A stretch of DNA of 60,778 nt from an uncultured Balneola sp. (GCA_913058495.1 CAJXQC010000001.1:1-60778), one strand, 5' to 3'. Positions 27,774-36,960 are shown, numbered from the stretch's first letter. The notes: generated by a model from the sequence alone, not told the origin. Numbers and translations: made by a program.

Positions 27774-28235
27774 ATGATGAGAGAAAACCAGAATGAAAAG
27801 TATCAAGACATCACCACTTTCAAAATCGGGGAAGTAGCCCGTCGTGCTGATGTAAATAAGGAAACCGTCCGTTATTACGAAAAACGCAGTCTTATTCCCA
27901 CACCTGACCGAAGACGATCAGGATATCGCATATTTACCCAACGGCATATCGACCAGATCAAATTTATCAAGCGTGCACAAGAGCTGGGATTCACGCTAAG
28001 CGAAATCAAGGAATTGCTGGAGCTACGAATTGATGAGGACACTACTTGCTCAGAGATCAAAAGTGAAGCGCAAGAAAAATACCAAGATGTGGTGGAAAAG
28101 ATCGAAGACCTACAACGAATAAAGAATACCCTGGTAGATTTAATTGATTCTTGTGCTGGGGAAGGACCTAAAGGAGACTGTCCTATTTTAAAGGCTCTTG
28201 AAGGCGAAAATAAAAACATCCTTGGCAATAAGTGA
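27774..28235 (+). CDS. MerR-family metal-responsive regulator
   Basis: The 153-residue protein has the N-terminal winged helix-turn-helix FKIGEVARRADVNKETVRYY (about 16-35), the long dimerisation helix and a metal loop with Cys92, Cys127 and Cys136 (C-x8-C-P). The three-cysteine arrangement is that of MerR/PbrR/CadR-type sensors for thiophilic ions (Hg, Pb, Cd), not the two-cysteine CueR loop. No merA, merT or pbr genes are present. It may control the Cys-rich gene upstream or the efflux operon downstream. The start could be either of two adjacent ATGs (27774 or 27777). Confidence 0.85.
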   Translation: MMRENQNEKYQDITTFKIGEVARRADVNKETVRYYEKRSLIPTPDRRRSGYRIFTQRHIDQIKFIKRAQELGFTLSEIKELLELRIDEDTTCSEIKSEAQEKYQDVVEKIEDLQRIKNTLVDLIDSCAGEGPKGDCPILKALEGENKNILGNK

Positions 28236-28270
28236 ATTTTTGAAAGTGTTGATTAGATATAGATTTATAA

Positions 28271-28397
28271 CATAATTCGTTTACGATACTTTTGAGATAA
28301 GACAATAAACTTCGTTTAAAATTGGGTTTAGACTCATAATTAGTTCAACAGAATATTTGAAATTTGTCTAATTATGGATTTTGTTTATCGAATTATG
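28271..28397. promoter_or_regulatory. Cluster of four CATAATT-type half-sites before the first efflux module
   Basis: In the 204-base gap between merR and the next gene, CATAATTCG (28271-28279) and CATAATTAG (28335-28343) face CTAATTATG (28368-28376) and CGAATTATG (28389-28397), forming two nested inverted repeats. The last site extends to GAATTATGTTCC, and a near copy, GAATTATGTTTC, lies before the Cys-rich gene at 27509-27520. They could be operators, or part of the shared word could be a -7 element. No other gene was seen in this gap. Confidence 0.4.
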
Positions 28398-28439
28398 TTC
28401 CATCTTTCATGGATAGAATTAATTACATATACTTGAAAC

Positions 28440-28892
28440 GTGAAAATTTCTTTAACATATCGCTTTATTGCATCGGTGCTCAGTCTGAGTATCCTGATTG
28501 GGGTTTCGGTTCCAACCGGACTTCATGCTATGTCAAATGAACTATGTGAAGAGTTGCAGGAAATGGGAATCCATATGCAGGCTCAAAGTGAACATGCTGA
28601 AGATTGCCCAATGACTGTTGAGTTTGCCGAAGTACCGGAACACCAACATCATACTGAAACCAATGAAGATCAAGACCTTGGTATTGTTTGTGCCTGCTCT
28701 GTTGACGAATTATCAGTTAAGACCGAAGCTCCTTTATTTCAAAAAGTGAAAGTCAAGGTTCTGGCTGTTGTCCAGATAATTGCGGAAGTTCACACAAACC
28801 AAACTGAATCCGACTATCACCACGCTATTCAAACTTCGGATTCCTATTCACCACCCCCCATCTTTTTAGCCAACGAGTCCTTTCTGATTTAG
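28440..28892 (+). CDS. Exported leader-type protein 1 preceding the Cu-type RND module
   Basis: A 150-residue protein from a GTG start. It has a hydrophobic signal segment (about 7-30, VLSLSILIGVSVPTGLHA), a middle rich in His, Cys and acidic residues (HAEDCPM, EHQHHTE, VCACS), a hydrophobic KVLAVVQIIAEV, and a tail SPPPIFLANESFLI with three prolines at 138-140, ten residues before the stop. I do not recognise the family. It shares position and architecture, not clear sequence, with the genes at 43138 and 54519. A periplasmic metal-binding protein or a secreted metal-sensing leader peptide are both possible. Confidence 0.65.
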   Translation: MKISLTYRFIASVLSLSILIGVSVPTGLHAMSNELCEELQEMGIHMQAQSEHAEDCPMTVEFAEVPEHQHHTETNEDQDLGIVCACSVDELSVKTEAPLFQKVKVKVLAVVQIIAEVHTNQTESDYHHAIQTSDSYSPPPIFLANESFLI

Positions 28893-28923
28893 GGATCGGT
28901 ATATCTTTTCTCCCCTAAAGTCA

Positions 28924-28941
28924 TTCCTGTAACGCCAGGAA
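28924..28941 (+). promoter_or_regulatory. Leader hairpin between exported protein 1 and the RND pump
   Basis: TTCCTG-TAACGC-CAGGAA is a perfect 6-bp stem 31 bases after the stop codon. The same 159-base gap holds two longer-range pairs: ACCTTGA (28941-28947) with TCAAGGT (28983-28989), and ATCGGTA (28895-28901) with TACCGAT (29028-29034), the latter next to the pump's start region. Alternative folding could couple translation of the leader to the pump. Confidence 0.4.
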
Positions 28942-29051
28942 CCTTGATTCTTGTACTATCTATCTATTGTAAAAAATAGGCTTCAAGGTCTCAGATATCT
29001 ATCGAGAGATGATCACCTTTTTAATTGTACCGATTCATCAATAATAAACTC

Positions 29052-32000
29052 ATGCTAAATAAAACCATCCGGTTTTTCCTGGAAAATAAACTTGTAGCTG
29101 TACTATTCTTGCTAGTCTTAGTAGGCTGGGGACTTGCAGTAGCTCCCTTTAATTGGAATCTTGACTTTCTTCCTCGGGATCGTGTTCCTGTGGATGCTAT
29201 TCCAAACCTTGGGGAGAACCAACAGATCGTGTATACCGATTGGGAAGGTCAATCTCCTCAGGATATAGAAGATCAGGTCACCTATCCTCTGACTACTCAA
29301 TTACTGACTGTGCCTGGCATCAAAACCGTTCGAAGTAATTCGATGACCGGTCTTTCCATCATTTACATCATTTTCGAAGAGGATGTGGATTATTATTGGA
29401 GTCGCTCCCGCATCCTTGAAAAACTAAACTCACTTCCGGCAGGCACTATTCCTCAAACTGCAAAGCCCGCCCTTGGTCCTGATGCTACCGGACTGGGGCA
29501 GATATTTTGGTACACGCTGGAAGGCAGGGATCAAAGTGGAGAGCCCGCAGGTGGCTGGGACCCTCAAGAGTTACGGTCCATACAAGACTTTTATGTGAAA
29601 TACGGACTATCAGGAGCTCAAGGTGTGGCAGAAGTTGCTTCCATTGGAGGGTATGTAAAAGAGTACCAGATTGACATCGACCCAAACAAACTAAAAACGT
29701 ATGGGGTTACTCTGCCTGAAGTGATCGATGCAGTACGAAAAACCAATGCTGAGACCGGTGCCCGAACTATTGAGATGAATAACGTGGAATACCTGGTTCG
29801 GGGAATTGGGTACATAGAAAACCTGGAAGATTTGGAATCTGCTGTGGTTAAAGTAGTGGATAATACGCCCATTCGAATTCAGGATGTTGCCTTCGTTAGT
29901 ATGGGGCCTGCTCCACGAAGAGGTGTGCTGGATAAGGCTGGAGCAGAAGCCGTTGGTGGAGTAGTCGTAGCCCGGCAAGGTGCCAATCCCCAGCAGGTAA
30001 TTGATAATGTAAAAGCACAGATCAAAGAGATTTCTGCCGGCCTGCCTGTAAAAACCCTTGAAGACGGAACCGAATCTCAAGTCACCATTGTACCATTTTA
30101 TGATCGCTCTACGCTGATCTCTGAAACCTTGGGGACGCTCGAAGAAGCGCTCACACTTCAAATCCTGATTACCATTATCGTGATCGTTATAATGGTACTG
30201 AATTTGCGAACTTCGGTGCTAATTTCTGCCATGCTCCCCATCGCTGTACTCATGACCTTTATTGCCATGAAGTATTTTGGGGTGGATGCTAACATTGTGG
30301 CCCTTTCCGGGATCGCTATTGCCATTGGTACCATTGTGGATATGGGAGTCATTCTTTCTGAAAATATGCTCCGGCATTTGGAAGAGATGGGGGAAGATGA
30401 ATCACTTCTGGAAGTCATATACAATGCTACTGTTGAAGTTGCCGGGGCTGTATTGACGGCCATAACCACCACCATTGTGAGTTTTCTCCCGGTCTTTACG
30501 ATGATCGCTGCCGAAGGGAAACTATTCAAACCATTGGCTTACACTAAAACCTTCGCGCTGATTGCTTCCATCATCATTACAATCACACTTATCCCACCCT
30601 TTGCCCATTGGTTCTTCGGGCTGAAGATCAATAATAAGAAATTAAAACTTAGTTGGAACGGTTTGCTGGTGATCGGAGGATTCATTGCCATGTTGACTGT
30701 TTCAGGTTGGGGTGGTCTGTTGATCATGGGCTTCGGGCTCATCAATGGCGTGGGATTCTTTTTAGGCGAAGAATATCACAAACGAATTCCATTTCTCAAT
30801 AATGCGCTTTCTGTAGTAGTAGTCACCTGGCTACTGACAGAATACTGGCTTCCTTTTGGCCCATCGGTCTCTTTTGCAGGTAATTTGTTTTTTATTGTTT
30901 TAGTGATCGCCCTTATTCTTGCCACCTTCTGGCTCATCATCAAATATTATCAACCCATTATTAGTTGGTGTCTGGATCATAAAAAGATTTTTCTAACCCT
31001 TCCATCCTTTTTCGTGATTTTTGGGGTGGTAATTTGGCTGGGCTTTGCAACTACCTTTGGATTTGTAGCCAAAAGCTTTAATACGGTCGGGGTTGATATA
31101 AGCGAAACATCCGTTTGGACTTCAGCGTCTGAAGCTTTTCCAGGACTGGGTGAAGAATTTATGCCCGCCCTGGATGAAGGAGCTTTCCTTTTGATGCCTA
31201 CGACGATGCCTCATGCCGGTGTAGAAGAGGCAGAAGACGTGATGCGTAAACTGGACCTGTCTGTTAACTCCATACCGGAAGTTGAAATGGTTGTTGGAAA
31301 AATGGGCCGGGCTGAATCAGCCTTAGACCCTGCACCCATCTCCATGTTCGAAAATGTGATTCAATATAAATCGGAATACAAAACGGATGAAAATGGCCGA
31401 CGGATGCGATTCGAGGTCAATGATTCAGGGGAGTTTGTAAGAGGTGAAGATGGAGAACTGATCCCGGATGAAAACGGTAAGTATTATCGCCAGTGGCGCG
31501 ATCATATTCACTCCCCGGATGATATCTGGGATGAAATTGTAGCTGCCGCACGCATACCCGGAACCACCTCTGCCCCCAAACTTCAGCCTATTGAAACACG
31601 ATTGATCATGTTGCAATCGGGAATGCGGGCTCCCATGGGTGTCAAAGTGAAAGGCAGTGATCTTCAAGAAATCGAAAATTTTGGTTTACAATTAGAAGAT
31701 GTCCTGAAGAATGCTGAAGGCGTAAAAGCTTCATCGGTATTTGCGGAACGTATTGTTGGTAAACCCTATTTGGAAGTTCATTGGAACCGGGAACAGTTAG
31801 CCCGCTACGGGTTATCCGTTCAAGACGTGCAGCAATTTATGTCGATGGGTGTGGGTGGGATGGCAGTCTCAACCTCCGTTGAAGGGCGTGAGCGATACCC
31901 CATTCGTGTTCGTTTTGCCCGAGAGTTAAGAGATAACCCTGAGGCTTTAAATGAACTTTTGGTTCCCACCAAAACGGGTGTTCAAGTACCTCTTTCACAA

Positions 32001-32810
32001 CTGGCTGAGATCAAATACCGCCAAGGACCACAAGCCATCAAAAGCGAAGATACGTTCCTGGTGGGTTATGTAATCTTCGATAAATTAGATGGCTTTGCTG
32101 AAATTGAAGTGGTAGAAAATGCCAGACGTGCTATTGAAGAGAGTGTGAACTCCGGTAACATAGCGGTTCCCGCAGGTATCAATTTTGAATTCGCGGGCAA
32201 CTATGAGAATCAGGTCCGAGCTGAGAAACGGCTAAGCGTTATTCTGCCTATTGCGCTGGTCATTATCTTCCTGATCATGTATTTCCAATTTCGGTCTGTG
32301 GCTACTACATCCATGATCTTCAGTAGCATTTTTGTGGCCTGGGCGGGGGGATTTCTACTTGTTTGGCTGTACGGTCAGGGATGGTTTCTGAATTTTGATC
32401 TGTTTGGTCAAAATCTTCGGGATCTGTTTCAAATGGGAACCGTGAACTTAAGTGTGGCTGTGTGGGTGGGATTCATCGCCTTATTTGGAATAGCGGCTGA
32501 CGGAGGCGTAGTGATGGCAACCTATCTCGACCAATTGTTTGATCGCAAGAAGCCGAAGACATCGGCTGAATTACGAGAAGTGGTGATAGAGGCAAGTACA
32601 CGCAGAATTCGTCCGACACTCATGACGACAGCCACCACCATCCTTGCTTTGTTACCCGTCCTAACATCCACCGGCCGAGGCTCGGATATTATGGTGCCTA
32701 TGGCAATCCCGAGTGTAGGTGGCATGTTCCTGCAAATCATCACATTACTGGTTATACCGGTCCTTTATTACATGTGGAAAGAATTTAAAATGAAAAAAGA
32801 ATTGTCATGA
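29052..32810 (+). CDS. cusA: CusA-type heavy-metal RND efflux pump, enlarged
   Basis: Proton-driven inner-membrane trimer exporting Cu(I)/Ag(I)-type ions. From the ATG at 29052 it is 1252 residues, about 200 longer than typical CusA. It has the RND start VAVLFLLVLVGWG, DAIPNLGENQQIVYTDWEGQ, the TM4 proton-relay Asp430 in AIGTIVDMGVILSEN, and the HME ending TTILALLPVLTS. Extra material is a hydrophobic insert (about 523-628) after TM6 and a charged loop in the second porter domain. An upstream in-frame TTG at 29025 is less likely. It overlaps the channel gene by four bases. Confidence 0.9.
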   Translation: MLNKTIRFFLENKLVAVLFLLVLVGWGLAVAPFNWNLDFLPRDRVPVDAIPNLGENQQIVYTDWEGQSPQDIEDQVTYPLTTQLLTVPGIKTVRSNSMTGLSIIYIIFEEDVDYYWSRSRILEKLNSLPAGTIPQTAKPALGPDATGLGQIFWYTLEGRDQSGEPAGGWDPQELRSIQDFYVKYGLSGAQGVAEVASIGGYVKEYQIDIDPNKLKTYGVTLPEVIDAVRKTNAETGARTIEMNNVEYLVRGIGYIENLEDLESAVVKVVDNTPIRIQDVAFVSMGPAPRRGVLDKAGAEAVGGVVVARQGANPQQVIDNVKAQIKEISAGLPVKTLEDGTESQVTIVPFYDRSTLISETLGTLEEALTLQILITIIVIVIMVLNLRTSVLISAMLPIAVLMTFIAMKYFGVDANIVALSGIAIAIGTIVDMGVILSENMLRHLEEMGEDESLLEVIYNATVEVAGAVLTAITTTIVSFLPVFTMIAAEGKLFKPLAYTKTFALIASIIITITLIPPFAHWFFGLKINNKKLKLSWNGLLVIGGFIAMLTVSGWGGLLIMGFGLINGVGFFLGEEYHKRIPFLNNALSVVVVTWLLTEYWLPFGPSVSFAGNLFFIVLVIALILATFWLIIKYYQPIISWCLDHKKIFLTLPSFFVIFGVVIWLGFATTFGFVAKSFNTVGVDISETSVWTSASEAFPGLGEEFMPALDEGAFLLMPTTMPHAGVEEAEDVMRKLDLSVNSIPEVEMVVGKMGRAESALDPAPISMFENVIQYKSEYKTDENGRRMRFEVNDSGEFVRGEDGELIPDENGKYYRQWRDHIHSPDDIWDEIVAAARIPGTTSAPKLQPIETRLIMLQSGMRAPMGVKVKGSDLQEIENFGLQLEDVLKNAEGVKASSVFAERIVGKPYLEVHWNREQLARYGLSVQDVQQFMSMGVGGMAVSTSVEGRERYPIRVRFARELRDNPEALNELLVPTKTGVQVPLSQLAEIKYRQGPQAIKSEDTFLVGYVIFDKLDGFAEIEVVENARRAIEESVNSGNIAVPAGINFEFAGNYENQVRAEKRLSVILPIALVIIFLIMYFQFRSVATTSMIFSSIFVAWAGGFLLVWLYGQGWFLNFDLFGQNLRDLFQMGTVNLSVAVWVGFIALFGIAADGGVVMATYLDQLFDRKKPKTSAELREVVIEASTRRIRPTLMTTATTILALLPVLTSTGRGSDIMVPMAIPSVGGMFLQIITLLVIPVLYYMWKEFKMKKELS

Positions 32811-34156
32811 AAGAAGATCATCGAATAAGGAATATCGAATATCCAACATTGAGCAGGATGGGAAGAAAGTCTTCAGCACTCTTTGCGAAACCTCTGCACG
32901 CTCTGCGATTAATTGCATTACTTGGTATAATTGCACTGCCTTTTACCGTGCAAGCTCAAACTATTGCCGAATACCAACAACAAGCAGCTAATAATAATCC
33001 CGAGTTGAAGGCTGAATATCAGCACTATCTATCAGCTCTTGAAGAAAGTCCTATTGTTGGTACTTTGCCCGATCCGGAAGTTGCTTTTGCCTATTTCATC
33101 AGTCCGATTGAAACCAGATTGGGACCACAAAAAGCAAGGATTTCACTAACCCAAATGTTTCCCTGGTTTGGGAGCCTCTCAGATAAACGATCAATATCGG
33201 AAGCGCAGGCTAAAGCACAATACGAAGTATTTCAGGAGACCCGAAATCGACTGTTTTATCAAACCGAGAAAGCACTTATTGAAGTTTATGAGTTGGACCA
33301 AAGCTTGGAGATTGCCAACGAAAACCTCGACATCCTAAACTCCTTAGTGGAGATAAGTTTGAGCCGATATGAAACAGATCAGGCTTCGCAGGTGGATGTG
33401 TTACGGGCACAAATCGAACAGGAAGACCTGAAGACGCAAATTGCTTTGCTTGAAGACAACCGGAACGTGTTAATTCAAAAAGTGAATGAGCTTTTGAATG
33501 CTGAGCAAGAACAGGTGATCACCTTGCCGGATACGTTAATTCCTGAAATGAGTATAGAAAGCGAGCCGGAACTACTGAATAAATTGGTTCAACAAAACCC
33601 GGCATTAAATCGCCTTAGATACCAGAAGGACTCCGCCCATGAAATGAAAACGCTGGCAGCAAAAGACGGGAAACCATCCTTTGGCGTAGGTCTGGATTAT
33701 ATCTTCACCGGAGAACGCTCGGATGTACCAACGCTAGCTGATAATGGTAAAGATGCCATCATGGCCAGAGCCAGTTTCAAAATTCCCCTGTTCCGAAATA
33801 AATACAATGCCAAGGTTCAACAAGCAGAGCTGAATATTCAATCAGTACAGTCGCAAATAACAGACAAAGAGAACAAACTGGAAACAGATTTATCCTCTTC
33901 GTTGAGGGACTATTATGATGCGCGGCGTCGGTTTGACTTGTATGACCAGAAGCAGATTCAACGAGTTAATCAGGCACTGAGCATTATGACACAGAACTAT
34001 TCAACCGACAGCTCCAATTTTGAAGAAATTCTACGGATGCAGCGCAAGCTTTTGGGTTATCAACTTAGCCGCATTCAGGCTTTGGTAGATATGCAGGTTT
34101 CATCGGCTTTCATCGATTACCTGACAGGCAAACACAACATTAATCTAAATAAATAG
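32807..34156 (+). CDS. TolC-family outer-membrane channel (CusC-like)
   Basis: Outer-membrane duct for the RND pump. The 449-residue protein has an exported N-terminus (hydrophobic LIALLGIIALPFTVQAQ ending near 51), then alternating long helices and short strands of the TolC family: YQQQAANNNPELKAEY, the turn TQMFPWFGSL, and repeat-like SRYETDQASQVDVLRAQIE. The start overlaps cusA (ATGA); a later ATG at 32858 would shorten the n-region. Gene order pump-channel-adaptor is a Bacteroidota-style variant. Confidence 0.87.
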   Translation: MKEDHRIRNIEYPTLSRMGRKSSALFAKPLHALRLIALLGIIALPFTVQAQTIAEYQQQAANNNPELKAEYQHYLSALEESPIVGTLPDPEVAFAYFISPIETRLGPQKARISLTQMFPWFGSLSDKRSISEAQAKAQYEVFQETRNRLFYQTEKALIEVYELDQSLEIANENLDILNSLVEISLSRYETDQASQVDVLRAQIEQEDLKTQIALLEDNRNVLIQKVNELLNAEQEQVITLPDTLIPEMSIESEPELLNKLVQQNPALNRLRYQKDSAHEMKTLAAKDGKPSFGVGLDYIFTGERSDVPTLADNGKDAIMARASFKIPLFRNKYNAKVQQAELNIQSVQSQITDKENKLETDLSSSLRDYYDARRRFDLYDQKQIQRVNQALSIMTQNYSTDSSNFEEILRMQRKLLGYQLSRIQALVDMQVSSAFIDYLTGKHNINLNK

Positions 34157-34173
34157 ACCTGTGATTTCAGGAA

Positions 34174-34196
34174 TGAGTAGTGAGAAAAACTACTCA
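34174..34196 (+). promoter_or_regulatory. Hairpin between channel and adaptor genes
   Basis: TGAGTAGT (34174-34181) and ACTACTCA (34189-34196) form an 8-bp perfect stem with the A-rich loop GAGAAAA. There is no T-run. It may stabilise or process the mRNA so that pump and adaptor are made in different amounts. Confidence 0.45.
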
Positions 34197-34229
34197 CTTC
34201 TCTAATCTCACAACTCAATACTTACAACT

Positions 34230-35945
34230 ATGAAAACAAAAAACATACTTATTTACTCTGGACTTATACTGGGTGGACTCTTACTCGGCTACCTCTTTTT
34301 CGGAGGGACTTCGGAACCACAAACACTTGAAGAGCATATATCAGAAACCCACACTGATGAGGAAGGCAATGTGGTTTATACGTGCAGTATGCACCCTCAG
34401 ATAAGAGAAAGCGAGCCAGGAAATTGTCCAATTTGTGGCATGGAGTTAATTCCGGCTAATGATCTTGATGAAAGTGACTCAGAATCGCTCAACCCGAACG
34501 CTGTTACATTCTCGAAAGCCGCACTTGCGCTTGCTGAGGTTGAAACCACTCCGGTTAAAAAAGGAGTCCCAGTGGTTGAAACCCGGTTGCCGGGCAAAGT
34601 GGTTGTAAATCAGAACTTGGTATCGAATGTGACGGCTCACTTCCCCGGTCGTATTCGGGAGTTATATGTAGATTATACCGGTGATTACGTCCGTAAAGGG
34701 CAAAAACTGGTTTCTATTTATTCTTCGGAGTTAATTACGGCACAAAGTGAACTTTTGGAAACAGCCCGATTCAAAGAACAAAACCCTCGATTATATGAGT
34801 CTGCCCGGCGCAAGCTATTGCTTTGGGAATTTCCGGAAGAGACCATTAACCAAATCGAACAATCAGGAGAAGTGATGGAAGAGTTAGACTTTTTCTCACC
34901 GGTATCTGGCTATGTATCACAGATCAATATCTCTCGGGAAGACCATATTCAGGAAGGTTCAATGCTATACCGGATCGCGAAGCTTTCTGAGTTATGGATT
35001 GAATTTGAGGCGTATGAATCGTCAGTCAATAATTTAAAAATCGGAGATAAAATTGATTTTACGGTGAGCTCCATTCCTGGGCATACTTATACCGGCGAAG
35101 TCAGCTTTATCCAGCCTTTTTTAAATGATAAATCCCGAACAGTAGAAATACGTATTACTGTGGATAATCCGAGAAACGAGATGAAACCCGGCATGTTTGC
35201 TGAAGGAGTTATTTCTTCTCAATCAGGCCAAAAACAGCAACTTCTTGTCCCCCGAAGTGCCGTGCTATGGACCGGAGAAAGGTCCATTGTGTTTATGGAT
35301 GTTTCCACAGCTGAAACTCCTGCTTTTGAAGCAAGGGAAGTTGTATTAGGCAAAAGGGCTGGTAACGAATATGTAATCGAATCTGGACTGGAAGTTGGTG
35401 AGCGTGTGGTATCAAACGGCACATTTAAAGTGGACGCTGCCGCCCAGCTTAGCGATAAACTCAGTATGATGAATAGAGAACCGGGCTCAGGAGCAAATCG
35501 CGGGGCACATGATCACGGTGCTATGGACATGAATAACGGTGAAATGAATATGGACGACGGCGATATGAATGAATCCACTATGGATACAACTGAAGATCAT
35601 TCAAATCATGAAATGGATAAAAGCCTTGAGGCATTAGTACCCCAGTACTTGAAACTTCGGGAAGCACTGTCCAAAGATGATTTTGAAACGGCTAAAGAAC
35701 ATGTCCGAGTGTTCTCAACGGATACATTCAGTGATATTGAAGAGCTCAGAGCCGAGTTCAAATCCATTTCAGAAATGCTTATTTCACGAATTGAAGAAGA
35801 AGGATATGAAGGAGCACTGTTCAAGCAATATTGCCCTATGTACGGTGGTGGAAGCACCTGGATAAGTGACAAAAAAGATATTGAAAACCCTTTTTATGGC
35901 ACTCAAATGCACAACTGTGGAGAAACCGTTGAGCAGATGAATTAA
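34230..35945 (+). CDS. cusB: CusB-type periplasmic adaptor with metal-capture domains at both ends
   Basis: Membrane-fusion protein linking the RND pump to its channel. In its 571 residues an N-terminal anchor (about 6-25) is followed by a heavy-metal-binding domain YTCSMHPQIRE...NCPICGMELIP (Cys52, Cys66, Cys69). The adaptor core comes next (RELYVDYTGDYVRKGQ, FFSPVSGYVSQINI), then a Met/His/Asp-rich spacer (about 420-465). The C-terminal DUF3347-like domain ends QYCPMYGGGSTWISDKK...NPFYGTQMHNCGE (Cys535, Cys563). Both end domains are typical copper-binding modules, strongly suggesting copper/silver as substrate. Confidence 0.9.
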   Translation: MKTKNILIYSGLILGGLLLGYLFFGGTSEPQTLEEHISETHTDEEGNVVYTCSMHPQIRESEPGNCPICGMELIPANDLDESDSESLNPNAVTFSKAALALAEVETTPVKKGVPVVETRLPGKVVVNQNLVSNVTAHFPGRIRELYVDYTGDYVRKGQKLVSIYSSELITAQSELLETARFKEQNPRLYESARRKLLLWEFPEETINQIEQSGEVMEELDFFSPVSGYVSQINISREDHIQEGSMLYRIAKLSELWIEFEAYESSVNNLKIGDKIDFTVSSIPGHTYTGEVSFIQPFLNDKSRTVEIRITVDNPRNEMKPGMFAEGVISSQSGQKQQLLVPRSAVLWTGERSIVFMDVSTAETPAFEAREVVLGKRAGNEYVIESGLEVGERVVSNGTFKVDAAAQLSDKLSMMNREPGSGANRGAHDHGAMDMNNGEMNMDDGDMNESTMDTTEDHSNHEMDKSLEALVPQYLKLREALSKDDFETAKEHVRVFSTDTFSDIEELRAEFKSISEMLISRIEEEGYEGALFKQYCPMYGGGSTWISDKKDIENPFYGTQMHNCGETVEQMN

Positions 35946-35970
35946 TGTATAAATCAAAAACGGAGGTATT

Positions 35971-36312
35971 ATGAAATTAGTAAAAGCATACATACGCCCC
36001 ATGCTGCTTGAAGAAGTGTATAAAGCGCTACGTTCTGAAGGCCATTGTTGCATAACGGTTTTCAGAGGAGAAGGAGCAGGTCAATATACCGATCCTGACC
36101 ATGCCCATGGCTCTTTGCAATTCCCGGCGATGCACTCCAAAGTTGTGAAAATAGAAATAGCAGCGGTAGACGAAGATGTCAATTCTATTATTGAAATCAT
36201 TCAACAAACTGCTTCAACAGGTTCGCGCGGAGATGGAATTATATTTGTCATGCCTATTGAGAATATGATTAGAATCAGGGATGGTGAGGAAGGACCTAAA
36301 GTAATAGAATAA
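35971..36312 (+). CDS. PII-like regulatory protein of the efflux-linked group (PII-NG)
   Basis: A 113-residue protein with the PII ferredoxin-like fold, ending GDGIIFVMPIENMIRIRDG. The final arginines (101, 103) match the nucleotide-binding site, but canonical Lys90 is Ile90 and the T-loop region (about 35-57) is GEGAGQYTDPDHAHGSLQ instead of the GlnB sequence. PII proteins beside CusA/CzcA genes form a recognised group thought to sense metals or nucleotides for the pump. It has a strong ribosome-binding site (GGAGG) and follows cusB by 25 bases. Not a nitrogen regulator by context. Confidence 0.85.
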   Translation: MKLVKAYIRPMLLEEVYKALRSEGHCCITVFRGEGAGQYTDPDHAHGSLQFPAMHSKVVKIEIAAVDEDVNSIIEIIQQTASTGSRGDGIIFVMPIENMIRIRDGEEGPKVIE

Positions 36313-36418
36313 TAGGCTTACACTAAATAAACGGTAAGTATTAATCATCATTGTATAAGCTAACCCCTTAGATAAATGATATTTTAAGTAAAGCAAACAT
36401 TAACAAAACCATAAGATT

Positions 36419-36895
36419 ATGAGAAAGATAAAATCAATCGCTCTGTTACTGGCAATAAGTTTAGGTCTAACCGTAACCGCTGTGGCCCAGCAACAAAATA
36501 TGGAGCAGAAAAAGCAGCAAATGATGACCATGATGCAGGACTCATCTATGCAATCCGTGATGATGGATCACATGATGAATAATCCTGAAATGCGAGCCAA
36601 GATGATGCAGAGAATGATGAAATCACAAAAGATGGATCATTCCAAAATGATGGAAAACATGAACTCCATGATGAACAATCCTGAAATGAAAGAACGCATG
36701 GAAAAGCATATGGAAATGATGCAATCTATGATGGATGGAGATATGGATCAAGCTAGAATGATGAATATGATGGATAACTCATCCATGATGAATATGCATA
36801 TGATGTGTATGCAAATGATGCAGGGAGGCATGATGGATTCGGGAATGAAAATGAAATCAGATTCTACCGATAATAAAGATATGAACCATCATTAG
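36419..36895 (+). CDS. Exported methionine-rich metal-binding protein
   Basis: The 158-residue protein has a signal peptide (SIALLLAISLGLTVTAVAQ) and a mature part that is extraordinarily rich in Met: about 47 of 158 residues, mostly as MM, MxxMM and NNPEM units. The segment around NNPEMRAKMM is repeated as NNPEMKERME. It also has His near the C-terminus and a single Cys. Such Met clusters bind Cu(I) and Ag(I). No catalytic domain is visible. It probably acts as a periplasmic Cu(I) sponge or chaperone for the adjacent pump and oxidase. Confidence 0.82.
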   Translation: MRKIKSIALLLAISLGLTVTAVAQQQNMEQKKQQMMTMMQDSSMQSVMMDHMMNNPEMRAKMMQRMMKSQKMDHSKMMENMNSMMNNPEMKERMEKHMEMMQSMMDGDMDQARMMNMMDNSSMMNMHMMCMQMMQGGMMDSGMKMKSDSTDNKDMNHH

Positions 36896-36960
36896 TAAAA
36901 ATTAAATGGGGATGTGGTTCAAAGTCATCCCCGAATTCTAAAACTTTAAATGATAGCACT

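Noticed and set aside
27774-28235. A mercury-resistance (mer) operon headed by the MerR protein
   Set aside because: The three-cysteine sensor would fit, but no merA, merT, merP or merB-like gene is present in the window, so only a general thiophilic-metal regulator is claimed.
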